In this document: in pieces, positions 1 to 3,735 of the stretch
Numbering within the stretch: the first letter of the stretch is position 1
Layout: each line of letters starts with the position of its first letter
DNA from: Candidatus Solibacter sp.
Lineage (GTDB): Bacteria > Acidobacteriota > Terriglobia > Bryobacterales > Bryobacteraceae
Reading direction: 5' to 3'
Assembly (NCBI GenBank): GCA_017883345.1
Contig: JADGNT010000393.1
Coordinates: 1 to 5,545, forward strand
Length of the DNA stretch: 5,545 nt
Program-made: the position numbers and the translations under genes
The notes under the pieces: generated by a model
Seen by the model: only the letters and a program-made list of their open reading frames with translations
What the model was told of the DNA's origin: nothing
Database searches by the model: none

Positions 1-2
1 CC

Positions 3-371
3 CAGGCGGCCCGGGAGCGCGCGGCCAGTCTCGATGCGGATAACACGAAGCTGAAGAGCGCCAGCGGCACCGTTTCGGCGCAGGCGGCCGAACTGCGGCA
101 GGCCACCGCGGGCCTTCAGGACCTGGACCGCCGCCGCGACGGGTACCTGAACTCCATCATCCGGCGCTACCGCGAGATCACCGATCAGTTCCGAGCCATG
201 ACGGGCACGCTCGATTCCAGCCACGGTTCGGAGTCCGCTTCCTTCAGCGGCATCGCGCTCAGCCGCATCCAGAACGCGATTTCGCTCGCCGAAGACGACT
301 TACGCCGCTTGAACGAATTGAACGCGCAAGCGCATCAGCTTGAGAACAAACTGGCCAAGCAGGTGAAATGA
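3..371 (+). CDS. C-terminal end of an unrecognised coiled-coil protein (5' end outside window)
   Basis: An open frame enters from the left edge (first full codon at 3) and stops at TGA 369-371, giving 122 residues. The composition is rich in Ala, Glu, Gln, Arg and Leu. Two stretches look like coiled coil with heptad-like hydrophobic spacing: about residues 1-50, and the last ~35 residues ending in LENKLAKQVK. Between them is a less helical Ser/Gly-rich patch (around GTLDSSHGSESASFSG). No catalytic motif, signal peptide or membrane segment is visible in this part. I do not recognise the family; a structural or scaffold protein or a chemoreceptor/ATPase-like coiled coil are all possible. The stop codon sits exactly where similarity to an IS3 transposase remnant on the other strand begins, so the natural C-terminus may have been altered by that insertion or deletion. 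The reading frame is well supported by codon composition; the function is unknown. Confidence 0.75.
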   Translation, partial: QAARERAASLDADNTKLKSASGTVSAQAAELRQATAGLQDLDRRRDGYLNSIIRRYREITDQFRAMTGTLDSSHGSESASFSGIALSRIQNAISLAEDDLRRLNELNAQAHQLENKLAKQVK

Positions 372-700
372 CAGCCTCCGGGTACGCAGCCAGAATGACG
401 GCCAAGTAAACAAACTCCTTTTCCAGTCGAGGTGGTATCCGCCACCCAGAGCTGATCGACGATGCCGGTCAGCACCATCCCGCGCGCCAGGTTCGGGTAC
501 ACCGGCCGGTCGTGACGGGAGTTCGTGGTCACGACGAATTTCCGCCCGCACAGGCACAGCAGATTGTCGTCGTGCATGATCCGGTAGATCCGCTTGTGGT
601 TGGCTTCCCACCCGCGGCGTTTCAGCTCGGCGGTGATCCTCGGCCACCCACAGCTGGGCGATTCCAGCGCAATCTGCCGGATCTCGTCATGTAGGTCCAC
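367..700 (-). pseudogene. IS3-family OrfB transposase remnant, frameshifted and truncated
   Basis: On the minus strand, from about 700 down to 430, one frame reads like the middle of an IS3-family OrfB. It starts with the HTH_21-type segment (DEIRQIALE, then RITAELKRRGWEANHKRIYRIM, DDNLLCL), continues through VTTNSRHDRPVYPNLARGMVLTG, and reaches DQLWVAD, whose Asp is the first residue of the DDE catalytic triad. The frame then breaks near 430: the continuation EKEFVYLAVIL-AAY-AVI lies in another frame and ends near 367. Comparison with the usual D-I-T-Y-I-R-L-E order suggests five bases were lost after the first Asp. The second Asp and the Glu of the triad, and the rest of the integrase core, are absent, as is any OrfA. 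It cannot encode an active transposase. No terminal inverted repeats were recognised. Family assignment is confident; the exact IS is not determined. Confidence 0.85.
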
Positions 701-723
701 CTCTTATCCGGCCCGGCTGACGT

Positions 724-757
724 GGGCTAGCCGAGGGCTAGCCGGGCCTAGCCCGGC
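724..757. repeat. CTAG-rich direct and inverted repeat cluster with hairpin
   Basis: GGGCTAGCCG occurs twice as a direct repeat (724-733 and 735-744). It is followed by GCCGGGC-CTA-GCCCGGC (741-757), a perfect 7-bp GC stem with a three-base loop. CTAG occurs at 727, 738 and 748, roughly one helical turn apart. No T-tract follows on either strand, so this is not a standard intrinsic terminator. It lies between the transposase remnant and the MetE-like gene, downstream of the 3' end of the latter. It could be a protein-binding site, a REP-like element or a leftover IS end. Confidence 0.55.
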
Positions 758-800
758 GAACTCATCGCGGCCGCTGGCCGCCCCTCTCATCCCCAGATGG

Positions 801-848
801 TTTTCTCTGCGCTCGCCTCCGCGTCTCTCTGCGTCTCCGCGTCGAATC
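801..848 (+). repeat. TCTCTGCG/TCCGCG-type dispersed repeat, copy 1
   Basis: This pyrimidine-patterned stretch begins TTTTCTCTGCGCT, iterates CTCCGCG/CTCTGCG units and ends CGTCGAATC. A second copy in the same orientation lies at 2611-2660 and shares the first 13 bases exactly and the same overall order. On the opposite strand both copies would read as Arg/Glu-rich low-complexity peptide, which is a frequent source of false gene calls. It lies just beyond the 3' end of the MetE-like gene. Function unknown. Confidence 0.6.
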
Positions 849-870
849 GCACCCTCGGTGAACCCACTCC

Positions 871-2064
871 TCATCGCCCCGGCACCACGTCGATCTGGAG
901 CGCCGGGTCTGCCGCCGGCACGCGCGTGCCCTCTAACCCCAGCTCGCGCCGCACGATGTTGCATCCCTGCGCGATCGCTGTCGCCTTGTAGAACGCGATC
1001 TCGCGATTGCACCCCTGCCTCCCGAAGCCGCAGTCGCTGGATACGATCAGGCTCTCCGCCGGAATATACTTCAAGGCCTTGCGGATCTCACCCGCCACAT
1101 CTTCCGGCCGGTCCGCCTGCAGCGCGCGGTGGCTGACCGCGCCGATGCAGACTTTCTTCTTCAGATCGTTCTTGAACGGCTCGAACAATTCCAGATCCCT
1201 CTGGTTGCGGTCTTTCATTTCGAGCGTCCACACATCGCCCCGGCACCGCTCCAGGTAAATCTCGATCGAGTTGGCGTAACTCGTGTCCTCCATCACCCGC
1301 TGCATGTTTGGGTTGCCCCAGCAGGTGTGGATCCACACTTCCACATCGTCCAGCCCCTGTACCTCGCGGTTGAAGGCGTCGATCATGAACTTGACCTCGT
1401 CGTGATCCTTGCCGTAGGTGTTCGCCATGAAGTGGAACGTCGGTTCCTCGATCTGGATGCACCGGCAGCCCGCCGCCCGCAGCGCCAGCAGTTCCTGGTT
1501 CATCGCCACCGCCATGTCCCAGATCACCTCGCGCTTGTCCTTGTACTTGGGCGTGTGTATGTCCAGGAAGAGCGCCATCACCTGCGAACAGCAGGTGCCG
1601 AACTTGATCGGCTTGCGCGTCTTTCCCTGCGCGATCCGCCACAACTTCGCATAATCCAGCGGCCGGTGCTCGATCTTGTCCACCACGTGCGGCCAGCGCC
1701 ACCCCGTATAGATCTCGTTCAGCAGCGTGCCGGGCGGATAGTGGAGCCACGGCGCGGTGCTCTCTTCGGGCTGTAGATGGTCGCCTGCAAAGCCGGCCCA
1801 GCGTTGCAGGGGATAGTGGTGCCACGCCCGGCCCGCCAGGTCCTCATCCACGTGGAAATCGCCGTGCGTGAGTATGTCGAGTCCGGCGCGTTCCTGGTCG
1901 CTGAGCAGCGTGGCCATGGCGTCCTGAAACTTCTCGCGGAAGCGAACGTCCAGCATGCAGGTGTCCAGCGGCCGCCCCCACATACTCACGTCGAACCAGC
2001 GCGGGCGCGGGAACGATCCGGTGGTGGTGCTGGGGAGAATCAGATCGGCGGTGGCGGTGAACAT
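871..2064 (-). CDS. MetE-like (cobalamin-independent methionine synthase catalytic-domain) protein
   Basis: This 397-residue protein belongs to the UROD/MetE-like superfamily (COG0620). MetE enzymes move a methyl group to homocysteine thiolate held on zinc. The N-terminus has the family's TTGSFPR segment (14-20) and a central QIEEPTF (204-210). Zinc ligands match those of E. coli MetE: His246 and Cys248 in WIHTCWGN, Glu282 in TLEMKDR, and Cys345 in SSDCGFGRQ. The stretch from Glu282 to Cys345 follows MetE closely (DLELFEPF, KYIPAESL). The N-terminal domain of full-length MetE (~750 residues) is absent, so this is a stand-alone catalytic barrel. The methyl donor, and even whether homocysteine is the acceptor, cannot be read from sequence; epoxyalkane:coenzyme M transferase-like enzymes share the fold. 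The ATG is supported by GAGG six bases upstream (2071-2074). It is transcribed divergently from the DUF309 gene. It is probably cytoplasmic, as no signal peptide is seen. I therefore give no gene symbol. Confidence 0.9.
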   Translation of the reverse strand: MFTATADLILPSTTTGSFPRPRWFDVSMWGRPLDTCMLDVRFREKFQDAMATLLSDQERAGLDILTHGDFHVDEDLAGRAWHHYPLQRWAGFAGDHLQPEESTAPWLHYPPGTLLNEIYTGWRWPHVVDKIEHRPLDYAKLWRIAQGKTRKPIKFGTCCSQVMALFLDIHTPKYKDKREVIWDMAVAMNQELLALRAAGCRCIQIEEPTFHFMANTYGKDHDEVKFMIDAFNREVQGLDDVEVWIHTCWGNPNMQRVMEDTSYANSIEIYLERCRGDVWTLEMKDRNQRDLELFEPFKNDLKKKVCIGAVSHRALQADRPEDVAGEIRKALKYIPAESLIVSSDCGFGRQGCNREIAFYKATAIAQGCNIVRRELGLEGTRVPAADPALQIDVVPGR

Positions 2065-2133
2065 GGTTTGCCTCGAATCCGCATGGTAATACAGTTCTCA
2101 TCGCCCGCCAATCGCGCCTGCTATTTTAGCCTC
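2065..2133. promoter_or_regulatory. Shared divergent promoter region (MetE-like / DUF309)
   Basis: These 69 bases separate two divergent start codons and must hold both promoters if the genes start where annotated. On the plus strand TATTTT at 2122-2127 ends six bases before the DUF309 ATG, so a -10 there would give a leaderless message. On the minus strand TGTATTAC (complement of 2086-2093) resembles an extended -10 for the MetE-like gene. No convincing -35 was found at standard spacing for either. The ribosome-binding site GAGG of the minus-strand gene lies at 2071-2074. Confidence 0.35.
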
Positions 2134-2481
2134 ATGGACCAACTGCTCGGCCGCGGCATCCACCTCTTCAACTGCCGCCGGTTTTTTGCGTGCCACGAAG
2201 TCTGGGAAGCGGCATGGACCCCGGAGCGCGGTCCGCGCCGCCTCTTCCTGCAATCCCTCATTCACTGTGCCGTCGCCTTCCATCACAACCAACGCGGCAA
2301 TCCGCTGGGCGCCGGCCGCCAACTCCGCAAGGGACTGCGCAAACTCGCCGCCTACCTGCCCTCCTGCGAAGCCATCGACACCGCGCGCTTGCACGCCGAT
2401 TGCCTCATCGCGCTCCAACGCATCGACTCCGGAGAGGCGGCGTTCGAGTACCCGCGCATCCACCTGTCCCCGCCCGCGTGA
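2134..2481 (+). CDS. DUF309 family protein
   Basis: This small 115-residue protein has the hallmarks of DUF309 (PF03745): a basic/aromatic start (HLFNCRRFF), the central CHEVWEAAW (20-28), a helix with FLQSLIHCAVAFHH (38-51), then GNPLGA (55-60) leading into a Leu/Arg helix. The conserved His21-Glu22 plus His44, His50 and His51 would suit a helical-bundle metal or nucleotide site, but the family has no established function that I know of. The frame is open further upstream (to 1777), but that stretch overlaps the MetE-like gene antisense, and the family similarity begins at this ATG. There is no Shine-Dalgarno; a -10-like TATTTT sits directly before the start, so the message may be leaderless. 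The C-terminal ~40 residues are less conserved. Divergent from the MetE-like gene; no functional link shown. Confidence 0.85.
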   Translation: MDQLLGRGIHLFNCRRFFACHEVWEAAWTPERGPRRLFLQSLIHCAVAFHHNQRGNPLGAGRQLRKGLRKLAAYLPSCEAIDTARLHADCLIALQRIDSGEAAFEYPRIHLSPPA

Positions 2482-2495
2482 ACCTGTGCCCAGTG

Positions 2496-2534
2496 GGATA
2501 AGGCTCCGCCTTGTCCATCCGAGCGAAGCTCGGA
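2496..2534 (+). other. Two adjacent stem-loops after the DUF309 gene
   Basis: Starting 15 bases after the DUF309 stop there is a 9-bp stem (GGATAAGGC 2496-2504 with GCCTTGTCC 2508-2516, one G·U wobble, loop TCC). One base later comes a perfect 7-bp stem (TCCGAGC 2518-2524 with GCTCGGA 2528-2534, loop GAA). The following bases are CTTCTTCCTCC rather than a T-run, so canonical intrinsic termination is uncertain. The pair could be a terminator, an mRNA-end stabiliser, or one copy of a REP-type repeat. Confidence 0.6.
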
Positions 2535-2610
2535 CTTCTTCCTCCGCGTTCTCCGCTCCCCAGCGCGGCAAGCGCGGGAATCCTGCCCCTTACCTCCAGC
2601 TTCTCCGTGC

Positions 2611-2660
2611 TTTTCTCTGCGCTTATCTCTGTGTCTCCGCGTCTCTGCGTTGAATCTCAT
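2611..2660 (+). repeat. TCTCTGCG/TCCGCG-type dispersed repeat, copy 2
   Basis: This begins TTTTCTCTGCGCT exactly like the copy at 801, followed by TCTCTGTGTCTCCGCG, TCTCTGCG and TTGAATCTC. It has the same orientation as copy 1. It lies between the stem-loop pair after the DUF309 gene and a C-rich non-coding tract. The two copies bracket the divergent MetE-like/DUF309 pair. No coding potential of its own is believed. Confidence 0.6.
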
Positions 2661-2729
2661 CCCCCAATCCCGTTCACCCAAACTCCAACAATATAACTCC
2701 TTCCCCTCCCACCACTTGCCTCCCCCTAT

Positions 2730-2772
2730 TTCGGACTGCCCCCCTCCCCATGCTATAGCTCAAGTCAGAAGG
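2730..2772 (+). promoter_or_regulatory. Possible promoter and ribosome-binding site of the decayed gene at 2780
   Basis: TTCGGA (2730-2735) and TATAGC (2754-2759) are spaced by 18 bases and resemble a weak sigma-70 promoter; TATAGC lies within the palindrome GCTATAGC. AGAAGG at 2767-2772 is a good Shine-Dalgarno seven bases before a GTG codon. The ribosome-binding site is the firmer part; the promoter is a pattern match only. Confidence 0.4.
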
Positions 2773-2779
2773 TACCCTA

Positions 2780-2914
2780 GTGTCCGAAGAACAACTCGCC
2801 GCCAACCACGCCAACGCCGCCCCATCCACCGGACCCCGCTCCCCAAACGCCAAGCCCTTCAAAGCCCTTCTCCACGATTTACCAAACGAAGCCATTTTCC
2901 CTCCTAACCGTAAG
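2780..2914 (+). pseudogene. N-terminal remnant of an 'ANxANAxxSTGPRSP' small-protein family
   Basis: From GTG 2780 the frame reads SEEQLAANHANAAPSTGPRSP, then a segment alignable to the usual 'NALRHGL' continuation (FKALLHDL) and EAIFPPN, up to about residue 45. This opening is typical of short proteins of unknown function that occur in many copies in Acidobacteriota and Planctomycetes (from memory of those families). The conserved Gly of the 'HGL' motif is Asp here, and the text after about 2914 turns into Pro/Arg-rich sequence with no resemblance to the family body. I read it as a gene start whose remainder has been lost or scrambled. The frame nevertheless stays open and runs without a stop into rimP. 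It could still be translated as a short peptide or as an N-terminal extension of RimP, which I consider unlikely. Confidence 0.5.
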
Positions 2915-3112
2915 CAAACGAAGCTACTTGCCTACAGGCTACACGAACCCGATTGCCCCCGCGAACCCCGCTCCCCAGCCGCCACTCCCCGGCGATGTCA
3001 GCCCAACGGCGATCCCTTCCTCGTCTCCCCGCGTGTTCTGGCGGGCCACCCCCAGAACCAGCCCGATGAGTGTGTCCGAACCCACCTTCGTGCAGCTTCC
3101 CACATTCCGCCC
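2915..3112. other. Non-coding or scrambled stretch, nothing recognised
   Basis: This segment is Pro/Arg/Ser-codon rich in several plus-strand frames and resembles no family I know. All open frames here look like by-products of high C content and low stop-codon frequency. It may be the degraded body of the gene that starts at 2780. Confidence 0.5.
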
Positions 3113-3141
3113 TTCCGCAATTCAAATAAACACGGTACACT
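3113..3141 (+). promoter_or_regulatory. Candidate promoter of the rimP-nusA-infB operon
   Basis: GGTACACT contains a -10-like TACACT at 3136-3141. The hexamer 17 bases upstream, TTCCGC (3113-3118), is a poor -35 match. Transcription would start near 3148 and reach the terminator hairpin after about 20 bases. The local A/T-rich run (TTCAAATAAA) in an otherwise C-rich context supports a promoter here, but only weakly. Confidence 0.35.
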
Positions 3142-3167
3142 ATGGTTTGAGTTGTCGAGCCAATGCG

Positions 3168-3189
3168 GTGGGCGAAAGCCCACTTTTTT
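3168..3189 (+). terminator. Intrinsic terminator / attenuator in the rimP leader
   Basis: GTGGGC (3168-3173) and GCCCAC (3178-3183) form a perfect 6-bp stem closed by a GAAA tetraloop, followed immediately by six T (3184-3189). This is a complete intrinsic terminator. It ends 25 bases before the rimP ATG, on the same strand, so it would end transcription arriving from upstream and, if the promoter at 3113-3141 is right, attenuate the operon itself. Terminator-like leader hairpins before rimP have been described in other bacteria (rimP leader motifs); whether this one is homologous is not shown. A competing pairing of CCCA (3179-3182) with TGGG (3192-3195) is possible but weak. Confidence 0.8.
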
Positions 3190-3214
3190 GTTGGGGACGG
3201 CAATTCCGGCAACA

Positions 3215-3676
3215 ATGCGGGAAGTAGTAGCGGCGAAAATCGAGGAAATCGCGCAACAAGTGGCACAGTCCGAGGGCCTGGAACTCGTCGAGGTCGAGGT
3301 CAAAGGCGGCGGCAACGCCCGATTTGTGCGCATCGCCATCGATAAGCCGGAGGGCGTGACCCACGCCGATTGCGGGCTGGTATCGGAAAAGGTGGGTGCG
3401 ATTCTGGACGCGGAGGACACGGTGCCGGGACACTACACGCTTGAGGTCAGTTCTCCCGGACTGGAACGTAAGTTATTCAAACCCAAAGACTACCAGCGAT
3501 TTCAGGGGCAGAAGGCGAAGCTTACCCTGCACGACCCGGTGGAAGGCCGCCGCACTTGGGAAGGCATCCTCGCCGGGTACGCCGACGGAATCGTCTCGCT
3601 TGAAACCGAACCCGGCAACACCCGTGAGTTCCCGTTCGAGCAGGTGCGGACGGCCAACCTGAAGTTTGAGTGGTAA
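3215..3676 (+). CDS. rimP: Ribosome maturation factor RimP
   Basis: This is a 153-residue cytoplasmic protein that binds the assembling 30S subunit and assists its maturation. The length is normal for the family. The N-terminal alpha/beta domain reads EEIAQQVAQSEGLELVEVEVK (10-30), then FVRIAIDKPEGVTHADC (37-53). The family signature LEVSSPGLERKL is at 76-87, followed by the C-terminal SH3-like barrel (KLTLHDPVEGRRTWEGILAGY, 102-122) and a usual end in NLKFEW. I chose the ATG at 3215 because the RimP similarity begins there. The frame is open to 2780, but that would add 145 unrelated residues encoded across the terminator hairpin. No good Shine-Dalgarno is seen at normal spacing; GGGGA at 3193-3197 is about 17 bases from the ATG. 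TTG codons at 3188 and 3191 are in-frame alternatives. First gene of the operon with nusA, 56 bases upstream of it. Confidence 0.95.
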   Translation: MREVVAAKIEEIAQQVAQSEGLELVEVEVKGGGNARFVRIAIDKPEGVTHADCGLVSEKVGAILDAEDTVPGHYTLEVSSPGLERKLFKPKDYQRFQGQKAKLTLHDPVEGRRTWEGILAGYADGIVSLETEPGNTREFPFEQVRTANLKFEW

Positions 3677-3722
3677 CCCGCCAGGGCAAGTTCTTACCAG
3701 AACAAATCTGAATTGGAAACCA

Positions 3723-3735
3723 AGAGGGCACTTTG
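3723..3735 (+). promoter_or_regulatory. Ribosome-binding site and TTG start of nusA
   Basis: AAGAGGG (3722-3728) lies four to five bases before TTG 3733-3735. The frame has a stop at 3709-3711 and no ATG or GTG between that stop and the TTG, so the TTG is the only standard start that gives the complete NusA N-terminal domain. Confidence 0.8.

Noticed and set aside
335..700. Intact small transposase gene
   Set aside because: The conserved frame breaks near 430, and the last part of the 335-700 frame is antisense to the coiled-coil gene rather than transposase; two of three catalytic residues are missing.
594..1136. 180-codon plus-strand frame across the IS remnant, repeat copy 1 and the MetE-like 3' end
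   Set aside because: It spans unrelated elements and has Arg/Ser/Pro-rich composition typical of non-coding GC-rich DNA.
1129..1776. 215-codon plus-strand frame antisense to the MetE-like gene
   Set aside because: Antisense shadow; the zinc-site motifs and family similarity are on the minus strand.
1088..1825. 245-codon minus-strand frame inside the MetE-like gene
   Set aside because: Same-strand shifted frame of the MetE-like gene with Arg/Ala/Gly-rich, family-less sequence.
1777..2133. Upstream extension of the DUF309 frame to an ATG at 1777
   Set aside because: These 119 codons are antisense to the start of the MetE-like gene and show no DUF309 similarity; the family begins at 2134.
2352..2681. 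Minus-strand frame with NAETRRHRDKRREK-type peptide
   Set aside because: Arises from the TCTCTGCG repeat read antisense, a known source of spurious hypothetical proteins.
2928..3227. 99-codon plus-strand frame upstream of rimP
   Set aside because: Pro/Ser/Thr-rich, no family resemblance, crosses the terminator and the rimP start, and has no ribosome-binding site.
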